NCBI GenBank assembly: GCA_963971405.1 | Contig: OZ020487.1 | Coordinates: 40,025,039-40,089,038, forward strand | Length of the DNA stretch: 64,000 bases | Direction of reading: 5' to 3' | DNA from: Psococerastis gibbosa | Taxonomy: Eukaryota > Arthropoda > Insecta > Psocodea > Psocidae | Shown: positions 1 through 10,085 of the stretch, piece by piece | Layout: the number at the start of each line of letters is the position of its first letter | Numbering within the stretch: position 1 is the stretch's first letter | Translations under genes and position numbers: made by a program | Notes under the pieces: generated by a model | Told to the model about the DNA's origin: nothing | Database searches by the model: none | Seen by the model: only the letters and a program-made list of their open reading frames with translations

Positions 1-179
1 AAACTAATACACGTTTTAGTATTTTTTTATTAAACACTTCCCTAATTGGTAGCACGTTTTTAAATAATTATAAATAAACAACGATAAATTTCTAAAAATA
101 AATATGTAAACACCCAATCCTTGGCTTATACACCAGACTTGTAATGGATACAATATGGCGGATGACAATACCTGTCTTA
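1..179. other. AT-rich flank, no gene seen
   Basis: Short AT-rich stretch with no coding, RNA or repeat signal that I can support. Confidence 0.5.
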
Positions 180-563
180 GACGCACATTCCACCGACCGG
201 CTAGGGCTATTTACAAAAACGGTGACGTGGTAGCAGACATTCAAGACTTAGGCGGGGTTTCCACCGACCTCGCATTGCAGAATTGACGGAAATGCTTATT
301 TTCCTCTATGCCATAGTTAAAATTGATCAATGATCATACAGTAAAATCACAAACAAACAAATTGAAATTAAAAAATGGCGTCATGGGATATGTTAAGTAC
401 AAACATTTTAATAGATTTCTATAAAAAGAAAAATTCTAATTTCCGGCAATGTCATTTGCATTCTGCAATGCGAGGTCGGTGGAAACGCCACCTAAGTCTT
501 GAATGTCTGCTACCACGTCACCGTTTTTGTAAATAGCCCTAGCCGGTCGGTGGGATGGGCGCC
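180..563 (+). mobile_element. PIF/Harbinger-like palindromic MITE, family A, copy 1
   Basis: A ~384-bp element with terminal inverted repeats of about 110 bp (core ACCGACCGGCTAGGGCTATT). It is flanked by TTA on the left and TAA on the right, which fits the 3-bp TWA target site of PIF/Harbinger transposons. Between the arms, at about 375-445, an open stretch begins MASWDMLSTNILIDFYKKKN. This resembles the start of a MADF (Myb-like) DNA-binding domain. The ends are more decayed than in the copies near 50 and 63 kb. No transposase is encoded, so it is non-autonomous. Superfamily assignment is inferred from the target site and the MADF-like fragment. Confidence 0.8.
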
Positions 564-1819
564 TAATATAGAGCCCTACTTGACAGGACGTCGGCACAAA
601 CAAAAAACAAATTTTGGTTCAAACAAATCAGAAAATATAGAAATAGCAAATGATAGTGTTGTCAGTATAGTGACAATGTAACCACATTTTGTGATAATAA
701 TTGCATCAGTTAAGTGCACATATAACATGCGGTTGAGGAGGGGGGGGGGGGAATACTAGAGCAGAGGTTGGTTTCCTAATTTGGAGGATTAAAACGTTCC
801 AAATTCCCCTTTTATAACCTCGATTCCGGGACAATTAGTAGGTATCCCGCGCACTGATGGTTAAGGTGGCCAACACTAACGAAATAAAAGTATAAAATTG
901 ATGAAACACGAAGTAATTGTTAATTATCTTTAATTCAACAATAATAAATTGTTATACGTCTTCATGTGGGGCTTTACAATTATTGTATTTAAATTGTTCC
1001 ATATTTAATACATTCATTCATTCATTCATTCATTCATATTTTATTTACAATTATATTTGGCTAAGCATAAGCTAAGTCACGCCTAAACTGTGACTACATC
1101 TACCAACAACAACATATACATATATGAGTGAACCTAATAAAATTACCGTAATAAACTATTATTTTCATAGTATATATTATATTCATATTATATATATGCA
1201 ATATTCCGCTAGCCGAAGTCAATAAAATGTATTATAATTTCAAATGTAAAAATGAATCTGGTGTCACCGTAGTCGAACCTAACGGCGCACAAAAAAGGTG
1301 TAGTACAGTGTAAATTGTTGAAGAACGAAAAAGTCCCCCAGTACACCCGAGGGAGGAGCTTTTCCGAGTGAAAATTATGCGAGAAAATCGAAGAAAGGTT
1401 ATTGAGTGCACATTCTTCACAACTCGAGTCAACCTTGCCTTGTCTGACGGTATGTCCTGGAATTTATATTGTAAACATCAAGATTTTTTCGTCAAATTTT
1501 TGTGGTTGGAATTTTCTGAGACATCATATCAGTTTTCCTGTTTATAATTTTGCGCAATATACAGATTTTATGTACACATCGCTTGGTACATAATGTACAC
1601 ATAACGTAAAATTGGTTAGGCCTGTATAATATAATGATTTACGTGTGAACTAAGACAAATTTACGGGTGATGAAAATTTAGGAAATATAAAGCACGGTGA
1701 TAGGTCCGTTTTCTTCTCTTCCGGGAACGAAATTATTGATGACGCGTGTACCAAAGCCAGCCCCTTCCTTTGTCTTTTCATTTCACTTTCTTTTCAATTC
1801 CAATTGAAGTATTGTATTA
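564..1819. other. No gene seen; G-tract and LINE-like 3' tail
   Basis: There is an 11-12 bp G run near 739-750. At about 900-1040 lies a sequence also found in reverse at 20040-20125, ending in a (CATT)n run at about 1014-1036, which looks like the 3' end of a non-LTR element. The rest has no recognisable feature. Confidence 0.4.
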
Positions 1820-1960
1820 GGCGGGGTGTCCACATACGTCAATGGTCAATGAGAAATATGAAATTGACGTTTTAGCAGACATTAAAGACATACTAAAAAT
1901 TCTGCTACCAAGTCAAAACCTAATTTCTCATTGACCGTTGACGTATGTGGAAACCCCGCC
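1820..1960. mobile_element. Short PIF-like MITE with TTA target duplication
   Basis: A 141-bp almost complete palindrome. The ends are GGCGGGG...CCCCGCC with TTA on both sides (1817-1819 and 1961-1963). The arms share the motif about CATACGTCAATGGTCAATGA with its complement. The GGCGG...TTCCAC-type end and the TTA site link it to the larger MITEs at 180, 5677, 12850, 49936, 53244 and 62905. Too short to code for anything. Confidence 0.8.
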
Positions 1961-2948
1961 TTAAATACGAGGATCAATCAGATTTACGTGACTTGCCTGC
2001 TGGTATTTTTTTTCTCAGATTTCAACAGAAATTTTCTTTTAATTACCTACAATGTGCCCACAGTATGCTTGGAAATAAGAGTACTGCGATTTTCCTCAAA
2101 AGTCAATATAACTTAGATTTGTCCTGGTTGCTGGACTGAAAACAAAATACAGAACAGTACTGTATACAGTATAGGGATGCGATTTACCCAGATTAGGATA
2201 AATAAGACAAGGGTACGCGAAAGGTGACAGGGTAGACATAAAACAGATGGTCTGTTCCCACGGCGATCTTGCCACCTTCCAAGTTCCAACCCTTGCTGTC
2301 CTTGGCTGTGCAATCTGCAGTACGTCAGTAGTCGTCACAGCACCATAGACAGATACAGGGGGGAGGGGGTAGCTGTCCCCCACAAAATTATTAAATATAT
2401 TATAAGTTAATTTATTACACACTTACTATACTAAACTACTATACTTACTATACTACTATACTATTGTATGTTTCTTCTATTTTGACCACCAACTATCCCC
2501 CCTCCCAAAATGGGCTGGATCCGTCCCTGCACATCACAAGAATGGGCTGTCTGCAGTAGTCGTCGTAATGTAATTATACTATATATACTGTAGCGTATTC
2601 TTTAAGCCTGCCAGATTTATTTAAAAAAAAACCGGGAGGTTTCAGTTTGGCTTATACAGTATACACTATACCTATTTTTCGTATTTTTTTCGACATCTAT
2701 ACTAGGGCCAAGTGCAATAAGTTAGCATCAAAAATATAGAGGGCCTCCACGGGGAAACCCGTTCTCAAGGACGTACGCAGCTTTTAGACATTTAGATTTG
2801 ACAGGCGACGAATACAATTGCACACAAGGACTGAGGGCCCCCGGTAGAAGGTTTTTGAAAAATTGGCTTAAATTAATGACAACAATAGAGAATATAATTT
2901 TAGAGATACGTTTTATTCTTAATTACTTACATAGCGTAGCATAGAGGA
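1961..2948. other. No gene seen; G/C-tract repeat remnants
   Basis: Contains a G-rich stretch at about 2357-2372 and a C-rich counterpart at about 2498-2510, probably the two ends of a decayed hAT-like MITE of the poly-G type seen elsewhere. No TSD is found and nothing codes. Confidence 0.3.
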
Positions 2949-3320
2949 AAAGTGGGGACTGCGCATGCATGGAATCTTACTACACCTGCAGCCTGATCGA
3001 GGCGATTATAATGCCGGGGTTAAATAAATACCCTAGGATTATAACTGTAAACAAACAAATTTTGAAAAGCACTTTCCATTATAAAATTATCTTGTTTACA
3101 TTTTTAATAACAGGATTAAATAAATACCGGTATTATAATCGCCTCGATCAGGCTGCAGATCGGCCAGAGCGGAAAGGGGTTTTTCCAATGTAACCTAATA
3201 AATTAATTTTGAATTATTACTGCACGGTAGGCACCTATCAGTACTTGCAGGTACTATGTACATACTGTAGTTGGTATAAAGCCCGTAACCAGAATTTAAT
3301 TTAGGGGAGAGCTGCAATCT
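2949..3320 (-). repeat. Dispersed repeat R1, interrupted by a MITE
   Basis: The flanks of the palindrome at 2989-3155 match 6913-7110 (opposite strand) and a fragment at 18958-19000. In those copies the motif continues without interruption (CACCTGATCGGCCAGAG in one orientation), so they are paralogous empty sites for the MITE insertion. Function and class of R1 are unknown. Confidence 0.6.
2989..3155. mobile_element. Palindromic MITE (family B variant) inserted in repeat R1
   Basis: A 167-bp element beginning CAGCCTGATCGAGGCGATTA and ending with its complement. Its centre shares the TGTAAACAAACAA / CTTGTTTACATTTTTAAT core of MITE family B, but the terminal ~20 bp differ from the other copies. 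The uninterrupted R1 copies at about 7075 and 18970 show the insertion point. No clean TSD is seen. Confidence 0.7.
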
Positions 3321-3335
3321 TAAAGCAACTAAATA

Positions 3336-3440
3336 TTGACTTTTTGTTCTATTAACAAGCCAACCGCAACAATCAACTAGGACAGCCCGGGACCACTTGC
3401 TTTACATGCCCTCCGAAGCATGGCCTGAAGATGTAGGTAT
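3336..3440 (-). repeat. tRNA-derived SINE-1, partial copy
   Basis: Matches the 3' and middle parts of SINE-1 (motif ACATGCCCTCCGAAGCATGG, then CAACTAGG and AAGCCAACC). The promoter half is missing. Confidence 0.6.
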
Positions 3441-4807
3441 TATAGGTGAAACGAATACTGTAAATTCTACAAAATGTAAACATATTTTGTATTGGTACAC
3501 TCCTGGTTATCACCAGAGGCACTGCCCTAGTCGCGGACATTAATAATTATTGTATGTATAGTGGGGGCGGGGGGGATGTTCACTAATAAAACCACTACTT
3601 TTTATTTTTATTTTTGTAAATTGAAAAATTATTCCTTAATATCTGACGATGATTTTTTTTTTTTTTTTTACATAATAAGCACACACAAAAATGTTTAATG
3701 TGCGCACGCGCGGATATAGACATTTGCCTCATTTGCCTATCGGTAATTCCGCCACTGGTTATGACTCTAAGCCTACCCTGGCGTGCTTACCAAAGTTTCA
3801 AAATAATGTTGAATAGCTTACTACATGTAACATTTTTTTAATTCTTCATCTTGTGCACATTTTAGCACAGGAAATTAATCCACAAAATTCCCCTGTACCT
3901 TGTGACACCTCATTAATTGAGATTATTCACGCATGAAAAGAGAAAAAAGCAATCTACACTCGGATGAATAAAAAAGTCATTTTTAAAATAAAACGCTTCC
4001 AGCGTCCTGCATAGGGAAGATTGCCTGCTCGAGTGTAAAAGGTGAAAGTATCTATATAATGGAAGTATATCTACAATATATAGGTATACATAAAAAAATA
4101 TAATAAAAAATGAAACTATTTTTCAGTCATTAAAACTTCGTGAAGTTCAGAGACTCTTGCCTATTCCACCAGGGTTTACTCATATATTGTACTGTATATA
4201 TCCACTTAGAAACTTCTCATACGTTCCACATTTCCCTGCGGGTCTCACGTGCACGCTTCACTTCTGAGTTTTGACCCAAACGTAGGCTCTATTGTTTTAA
4301 AAAGGTTATTTACCAGACGAAGCACAATTATGTAGGAAATGAATGGTATGTTCACCTAATTCAAAGCGTTAATTAAGGTAAATTGTTTTGTTTTTATACA
4401 AATATTCTATTCTATTCTAGATATTTCCGAATATTCTGTACACAAACAGGTCCTGATATTTTTTATTAAAAAATAAGTAATTCCTCATTTAACAACTGCA
4501 AAGATATGAAAACGGTTTTATGAAAAATGAATAAAAGAATGTTGCACCAGAATTATTATAGCTACAAAGAAAAGATAGTAAAGCGCATATTTTATGTTTT
4601 TTAATGGAATAGTCGTGAATCAGTTGAGGAATTGGTCTGCTTTTTTGGAAAGCTTGTATTTTTGTACATTTTTCATAAGCTAATTTTCATTACTTTAAAT
4701 GAGGAATTAAATAAATATTATTGATCAAAAATACCGAGGCCTACTTTGTTTACAAAATGTTTGGAAATCTCAGCCTTAAACCCAAAAATTTCAATTTTAT
4801 TCGTTTG
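3441..4807. other. No gene seen
   Basis: AT-rich with homopolymer T at about 3650-3668 and a G tract near 3566-3575. I see no exon, RNA or identifiable repeat. It may be intronic or intergenic. Confidence 0.3.
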
Positions 4808-4874
4808 ATGTGCTACCGCACAAAAATCTGGGCGCTGATCGTGGTGACACTGTTGCCATGTATAAAATGCACAG
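4808..4874 (+). CDS. Candidate first coding exon with signal peptide
   Basis: The exon would read from an ATG for 22 codons, then stop at a good donor (ACAG followed by GTAGGT), leaving intron phase 1. The peptide MCYRTKIWALIVVTLLPCIK has a basic N-terminus, a hydrophobic core (WALIVVTLL) and a small/Cys-containing C-region, the classic layout of a secretory signal peptide. Its base composition is richer in GC than the surroundings. A product cannot be named because only the signal is present. The next exon is not visible nearby and must enter in phase 1. A chance open frame remains possible; no homology could be tested. Confidence 0.4.
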
Positions 4875-5007
4875 GTAGGTCTATATACAAACTTATTATT
4901 TCTCCATGGTTCACTTTCCCACCCACCTTCCTATTTCGTATGGATATTCTAATTAAATTAATAATAATTAATAAAATTAAAACTTATTCTTTTGCGGGCG
5001 TTAATAA

Positions 5008-5100
5008 ATAAATAAATAAATAAGGACTTTTTATTGTTTCTGTTACTAAGCCAACCTAGCGGAGTTAGGGCTATAAAACCCTCTCTTACACTCAACTAGG
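5008..5100 (-). repeat. SINE-1, 3' fragment with (ATTT)n-type tail
   Basis: An (AATA)n run is followed by the motif CTAAGCCAACCTAGCGGAGT and the CAACTAGG block, i.e. the 3' end of SINE-1 on the minus strand. It is 5'-truncated, as expected for target-primed insertion. Confidence 0.65.
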
Positions 5101-5480
5101 AATTTAAATACTTGAAAACAACGGATCACCTGGCGATTTTGAGAAAAATTAATTACGTTCTCAAATAGGCATGAAAAATCCTTGCAAGTAAGAATATCAT
5201 GGAAGCTTTCCATAAATACTCGCTAAACCTTTTTTTTTACTGGAAACGAAAAGGGTGCCATGAATTTTTACTTTTAATCTCAGGTTTAACTGACGGTTGG
5301 CTGAGCACTTTGAAAAAATATTACAATAAAATGAGGTGCTTTGCAGTGGAAGCAAAAGATATGAGATGATATTTATTCAAGTACCCGCCGCACATATTAT
5401 TGAAGTACTGAACACATTTCTGATGTTATTAATAGGTACTGTACTGTACCCGAAATTAGGCGAAGATCTAGAAAAATGTG

Positions 5481-5560
5481 GACTTGGTGGGATTCGAACC
5501 CATGCCAGGCTGGTGCATCTTCTTAACAGCTAGACCATATGGCCATTTCAGTACAGAGTT
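5481..5560 (-). repeat. tRNA-like sequence (SINE-2 promoter or tRNA relic)
   Basis: On the minus strand there is a box-B match, GGGTTCGAATCCCACC (5486-5501), and about 40 bases upstream a box-A-like TGGTCTAGCTGTTAAG. This is the layout of an RNA polymerase III internal promoter. The acceptor-stem pairing is poor, so a functional tRNA is unlikely. A related core lies at 32405-32480. Confidence 0.5.
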
Positions 5561-5676
5561 TGCTCCTCGACAAGATCAGCATTTATTAGGATTGATTTTT
5601 AGACTGAAATTACTAGATATTGGTTTATTTTCTTTTCTTTAGATACCTACATTTACAGTGCTATATAAACTGGTAA

Positions 5677-6146
5677 GGCGGGTATTCCACATACATACAT
5701 CGTCAATGAAAATTATGACATTGAAGGACATTTCAGTTTTTCATTGATGGCGGCCATTCCACATGTTTTTTCATAAATTGACAATTTTCTATTGAAACGT
5801 ATACGCCAAATTTTTGAAATTTGTTTGCATTTGTTTCTTGAAATTTTGTTTCTATTTGTTTTCTTCGTACACTTATTATTTTGAATAAAACCTAGTAGGA
5901 GATCCGAAATAAGATCAACCTTCACCGATCTGTTTAATGGATGTTTTTTAAAAAAATCAATTAAAATAATTGTACTTGACACACTTGACATATCCCATGA
6001 CGCCATTTTTTAATTTTAGTTTGTTTGTGATTTTACTCTATGGTCAATTGATCATTGATCAATTTTAACAATGGCATAGAGTAAAATTGAAATGTCCTTC
6101 AATTTCATAATTTTCATTGACGATGTACGTATGTGGAATACCCGCC
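5677..6146 (-). mobile_element. PIF-like MITE, family D, carrying a 97-codon MADF-like frame
   Basis: A 470-bp element with ~58-bp TIRs starting GGCGGGTATTCCACATAC, flanked by TAA and TTA. On the minus strand (6006 to 5713) it holds a 97-codon frame starting MASWDMSSVSSTIILIDFFK. The start resembles the beginning of a MADF domain and parallels the fragment in family A (MASWDMLSTNILIDFY). The rest of the frame is Lys/Asn-rich and runs into the TIR, so only the first ~35 residues look like real coding sequence. I infer that the element keeps the 5' end of a DNA-binding gene from an autonomous parent. The terminal repeats are shared in style but not in sequence with family A. Confidence 0.75.
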
Positions 6147-6705
6147 TTATGAGGCTATATTTACGTGGGCCCCCACTGCCACGACTAGTTTAAAGAGGCT
6201 ATTCTTTTTAATTGTGACGTAGGCCTATTTGAGAAGTTATAAGTGCAATGACTAAGCACCGTATAATGAGGTGCTATGTACTTTTCAACGAAACTCGACA
6301 ATTTGCATTTTTTAATGATGGCGTGGGTTGTGTGCAGGAAATTCACATAAAAATAAATTGACTGTCAGCTGACGGTTAAACATTCACTCTTAAAACGAGA
6401 AAGGAAATGTACATATTTAATAATTTTTTTCTTTGATAACATGTTGGAAATGAGGTCTTCTTATAATGATTACATTAATGGTAAGGTTTGCATTACATTG
6501 GCTTATTCAGCTATCTTAAGAGTAACATGAAAAAATATATTTAAAAAAAAGTTGTCAATGCTAAAAACGTCGAGTTTTCCAGATTTGTTTGACATTTACC
6601 TTTCTTGTGAAAGTAACTAGCGCATCAACAGTACATACCAGGTAACCAGGGGGGGGGCGGCTAAGACTTTGACTTTATACTAGATAGAATTCAACATTTC
6701 TCTGC
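6147..6705. other. No gene seen
   Basis: AT-rich, with a G tract near 6650-6657. Nothing else supportable. Confidence 0.3.
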
Positions 6706-6895
6706 TTGTCAGGACAGAGCAGTGGTACAGACTCCAACTTTCACCTGAAAGGATGTTGGTTCGAGTCCCACACTGGTTTCATTTTCTGGCCATGTTTTGG
6801 AGGGCATGCAAAGCGGGCGGTCCCGGGCTGTTCTATTTGAGTGTAAGAGAGGGGTTTATAGACTCCGCTAGGTTGGCTTAGTGATAGAACAAAAT
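6706..6895 (+). repeat. tRNA-derived SINE-1, nearly full-length
   Basis: Best readable copy of SINE-1. Box-A-like sequence near GCAGTGGTACAGACTC is followed by box B GGTTCGAGTCCCA (6758-6770), so the head is tRNA-derived. The body carries GGAGGGCATGCAAAGC, GGCGGTCCCGGGCTG and TAGGTTGGCTTAG, and the tail starts near TGATAGAACAAAA. Transcription would be by RNA polymerase III and mobilisation by a partner LINE. Other copies are at 3336 (-), 5008 (-), 14561 (-), 25163 (-), 57208 (+) and 57608 (-). Confidence 0.8.
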
Positions 6896-6912
6896 GTCAA
6901 TATTTACTTTCT

Positions 6913-7110
6913 ATAGGGTCGCAGCTCTCCCCTAAATTAAATCCTGGTTACGGGCCTGATACCAACTATATACGATAAACAGTGCCTGCAAGTACTCATA
7001 GGTACCGTGCAGTAATAATTCAAAATGAATTTATTAGGTTATATTGGAAAAATACCTTTCGGCTCTGGCCGATCAGGTGTAGGGAGATTCCATGCAAGCG
7101 CAGTCCCCAC
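6913..7110 (-). repeat. Dispersed repeat R1, uninterrupted copy
   Basis: Matches the flanks of the MITE at 2989-3155 and provides the empty site (GGCCGATCAGGTGTAGGGAG). The block AAATCCTGGTTACGGGCC recurs at about 32742-32762. Confidence 0.6.
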
Positions 7111-7132
7111 TTTAAGATTTATATTTCATTCC

Positions 7133-7500
7133 TCTGTAATCAATATTAATTGAGATATGAATTATATAAGGTTTCAATCGGCCGCCATCTTGGAATAAAA
7201 TGTTACATCAAGCTGGTTAACAAACGTGATGAAGATATTTGTATGAACAATTTTTTTGCCGAGTTTCATTAAAATCGGATTATATATACAGAAGTTACAG
7301 TGTTAAAATCGATATACAGTATGTTCATTTACATAATATATACCGTATATAAAATTTTGAACGGGGGTGGATTTAGGCTCGGGGGTCATGAAATGAAAAT
7401 TTCTAAATTTTTTTCCGGAAGTCGAATATTGGTCGCCATTTGAATAGGTATCCATAAAAAAGGTGTCAGCATACGTTTGACCACAAACAATTTTCACTTC
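7133..7500 (+). repeat. Dispersed repeat R2
   Basis: Shares long blocks with 19233-19600 (same strand) and 23276-23470 (opposite strand), including TTCATTCCTCTG, GGCCGCCATCTTG, GAGTTTCATTAAAATC and GGTTTTAGGCT-like motifs. No coding capacity. Class unknown. Confidence 0.6.
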
Positions 7501-7785
7501 AATATTGGATGGTTAGATATTGTATTTTTAATTCACAATTTCAATAATGAAAAGCGTTTCCATGAAGCAACACTGACAATAAATCGATTGACTTTCGAGT
7601 TAATTGGAGTCTTGTTTGCTTAATTTTTGATGCCCCTTGTACTGTATACTGTATTTCCAATTTGTTAGCTTGCCGAGTTGTATTTGGTGGCGGAAACGAT
7701 TATTCCATTTTTGTTTTGTTTCCTCGGTACAAATTGGTTTTTACAAAAAAAGAAAAAAATTCAGTTGTTGTAGCATGTAAAAATA

Positions 7786-7925
7786 ATATTCTTCCTCTGA
7801 GGTCACAATCTCAACGATTGGTTGGCAGCAACTCCCTGCATATCATTCTCCTCCAACTCTCTCAGTCCTGTGCCTTCCTTTTCAGGTCTTGGTACGTTCG
7901 AGCTCCTGCATCCTTCTTCAGTTAT
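7786..7925 (-). pseudogene. Non-LTR retrotransposon C-terminus, fragment
   Basis: On the minus strand the frame reads DAGARTYQDLKRKAQD, stop, ESWRR, then LLPTNR and DCDLR. This is the typical C-terminal tail of a CR1/L2-type reverse transcriptase protein (pattern D-G-C-x-T-Y-x-E-L-K-x-x-A-x-x-R-x-x-W-R). One in-frame stop shows it is dead. A similar tail is at 9845-10085. Only the last ~45 residues remain. Confidence 0.6.
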
Positions 7926-8324
7926 AAAAAAAATGTTAATTGCCCTATTTGTTTTAGAAACGGTACTAATGTGAACGTCTACGAGTTCAGAGCACTAGAA
8001 AACCATTAGACTCTAAAATTCTAAAGCAAAAAAACGAAGAATAGTATATGTTCTCTTCTAACGGGGAGACCTACACCTCCATATGATTTGCTTGCGGAAG
8101 CAGGGTACCATTAGAAAAACGCCATATTTAGGCCTGAAACTTTCGCGCCAAATGAAACTCAATAGTTTTCTTATGGTACCTAACCCATGATTTTTAAAAC
8201 TAAAAAAATGTGTCTTTATAAATATTTTTAATTATTTATATTTTAAATATTTATGCTGTCTAACATCACTATTATGAGAAATAAACTTTCCCAAAATAGC
8301 TGAAAATTATGGGGATTAAAAGGA
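7926..8324. other. No gene seen
   Basis: AT-rich; no feature recognised. Confidence 0.3.
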
Positions 8325-8597
8325 AGAACCGGTCCGAGTTTACTCAAACATGCTTTCCAATTTATCAAATTTAGTAGGTAGAGAAAATGAGTAATTTCAT
8401 GGTAAATAATTTTAGACATTTTTTTGGAGTTTTTTGAGAATAAAACCCCCCCAAATTAAGTTAGCCCAAAATAAAAATAAATGGTCCCGAGGTATGATTT
8501 TTGTAAACCTACATGCCGAATTTCATCAAAATCGACCGAATAGTTTGCCCGGAAATCGACGCACAGACAGACAGACAGAACGACAGACAGACAGAAC

Positions 8598-8659
<62 letters not shown>

Positions 8660-8815
8660 ACGACAGACAGAGAGGCAGACAGACAGACATTTCGTAAAAA
8701 CCACTTTTTTGGGTTCCTGGGACCTTAAAACGTGTAAATCCGTTGAAATCTCGGAATCAAAGATTTCGACCATCACAAAGCTTTCCTTATACTACGTATA
8801 AATTGGAAAGCAACA
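8325..8815 (-). mobile_element. Element Q (CTGT-microsatellite repeat), internally deleted copy
   Basis: Both ends match the longer copies at 13647, 35152, 46303 and 48388: ACCGGTCCGAGTTTACTC at one end and AAAGCTTTCCTTATAC at the other. The ends carry a short inverted repeat (GCTTTCCAATTTAT and its complement). The middle third is missing here. A conserved block (GATTTTGATGAAATTCGGCA type) lies beside the tetranucleotide run. Superfamily not assigned. Confidence 0.7.
8569..8690 (-). repeat. (CAGA)n / (TCTG)n microsatellite inside element Q
   Basis: About 120 bp of CAGA units with a few CGAA interruptions. The run is embedded at a fixed position of element Q, and its length differs between copies, so it is a built-in microsatellite seed. 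Confidence 0.95.
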
Positions 8816-9164
8816 ATAGCATTAAATAAGTTCAATCATCCAAAACAGTAACTGTACCCTATGAAATTTCAAATGTAGCAAATGCAAAATTATATTATAT
8901 GCAATAATAAGAGCAACAAAAAAGCATTTTCTCATAATTTTTAAATAAAATACAGAATGCCCCCTGCTGTGAGCCCAAATATGGCGGAAATCAAATGACC
9001 ATGTGACACTAGCGCCAATGGTTCTTCCAGTGTATTATATATAAGTTCTTTGAGGAGAACTAATAAAAAAGCAGACCAAGCCGCTTTAACCCCCCCCCCC
9101 CCTCGATAACATAGTGCCCTGCCATATTGTACAATGTACTCTTCAGAAGACATATTTTTTTTTA
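8816..9164. other. No gene seen; C tract
   Basis: Contains a 12-bp C run at about 9091-9102. No coding signal. Confidence 0.3.
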
Positions 9165-9330
9165 TAAAGGTTAATCGCTTACAATCAATTTAATGAATAT
9201 ATCGGAATGACCTCTACAGTCCCTTCAATGAGTCAACTAATACTTGTGATCAACTTTCCAACACGTCTCCGATTGCATGACACGTAGGAGACTCGCAGAA
9301 GTACAACCACGCTACCACCTTGCCACATGC
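9165..9330 (+). repeat. Dispersed repeat R3 (~170 bp)
   Basis: Copies occur at 23995-24190 (-), 28031-28150 (-) and 41095-41260 (+). Shared blocks: AAGGTTAAT, CAATTTAATGAAT, GTCTCCGAT, GAGACTCGC and AGTACAA-CACGCTAC. Class unknown; it could be a SINE or the 3' end of another element. Confidence 0.6.
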
Positions 9331-9589
9331 AGCTTATTCTATCCACTGACATTAATAGTTAGACATTCACATACAAGCCAATATTACGCGACTCCTGCAG
9401 TCGTGCTTCAACTTCCCAAGCTGATATCCGTTGTGGAGTTGCATTTGAATTATTTATGACCACAAGTTGCTTGGGACAAATTTTCACTTACAGCGAGTGC
9501 CGTGGAATTGTTATGCCCCCCCCCCCCTGATGATGAGTTAAAATTTTAGTATGGTACTTTTAATTCTTATTCTTCTTCTTTTTCCGGCT
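9331..9589. other. No gene seen; C tract
   Basis: Contains a C tract at about 9515-9525. Otherwise featureless. Confidence 0.3.
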
Positions 9590-9830
9590 CTACAGCCGTT
9601 GATGAGCTTTGGCCTGCTCGACAACATCTATCTCATTTAGGATTTGTATAACACTCCACCATCTAAGGACACCCAACTCCCGGAAATCAGTTTCTAACTC
9701 ATTCTTCCAGAGTTTTCGAGGACGTCCCGTCAGTCGTCATCTCGTCACGCTTGTTTTGTACATTTTGTTCGGCATGCTGGCGTCTGACATTCTTACGACC
9801 TGTCCCAGCCATCTTAAGCGTTGCGCTTTT
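9590..9830 (-). pseudogene. Non-LTR retrotransposon C-terminus (RLRWLGQVVRM type)
   Basis: The minus strand reads KRLRWLGQVVRMSDASMPNK, then a stop, then GRPRKLWKNEL and LGVLRWW. This is the familiar C-terminal block of CR1/RTE-like reverse transcriptases (RLRWLGHVxRM...GRPxxRWxD). The stop and divergent residues mark it as a pseudogene. It abuts another LINE tail in the same orientation (9845-10085), so two LINE 3' ends lie head to tail. Confidence 0.75.
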
Positions 9831-9844
9831 ATAAACGAGACTTC

Positions 9845-10085
9845 TTCTTGAGTTGCAATCTAAAGATTGGTTTGCAGCGAATGTTATACTTTTCTCCTCC
9901 ATTCTTGTCTGTTTTGTGCGGTCCTTTTCAGTTCTTTGTAGGTGTCGCACCCTAGGTCCTTCATGACATCTTCTAGGTACTCCTTCCTCTGTCGTCCTCT
10001 TGAGTTGATGCCTTCAACCATACCCTCTTGAGGAGCCCTTCGTGTCTCAGAATATGCCCCATCCATTTGCCTCTTCTTCTTGAAA
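9845..10085 (-). pseudogene. Non-LTR retrotransposon C-terminus (L2/CR1-like)
   Basis: Minus-strand frame contains RGRQRKEYLEDVMKDLGCDT then YKELKRTAQNRQEWRRK. After a frameshift it continues as AANQSLDCNSR. The order matches the end of CR1/L2-type reverse transcriptase proteins. About 75 residues remain and the frameshift shows inactivity. Confidence 0.75.

Larger units (their letters stand above)
4875..5676. other. Intron-like or intergenic stretch with repeat fragments
   Basis: Besides the SINE-1 fragment and the tRNA-like core listed separately, this stretch is AT-rich and shows no exon. Confidence 0.3.

Noticed and set aside
3426-3460. CCTGAAGATGTAGG...GTGAAACG resembles a second hammerhead core
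   Set aside because: The sequence between CTGAAGA and GAAA cannot form stem II, and the segment begins inside a SINE-1 fragment.
5481-5560. Functional tRNA gene
   Set aside because: Boxes A and B are present, but I could not fold proper acceptor and anticodon stems; a SINE or relic is more likely.
7303-7497. 64-codon minus frame
   Set aside because: Lies inside repeat R2, which is present in three copies.
8434-8776. Cys/Ser/Leu-rich or Asp/Arg/Gln-rich repeat proteins
   Set aside because: These are translations of the CAGA/CTGT microsatellite.
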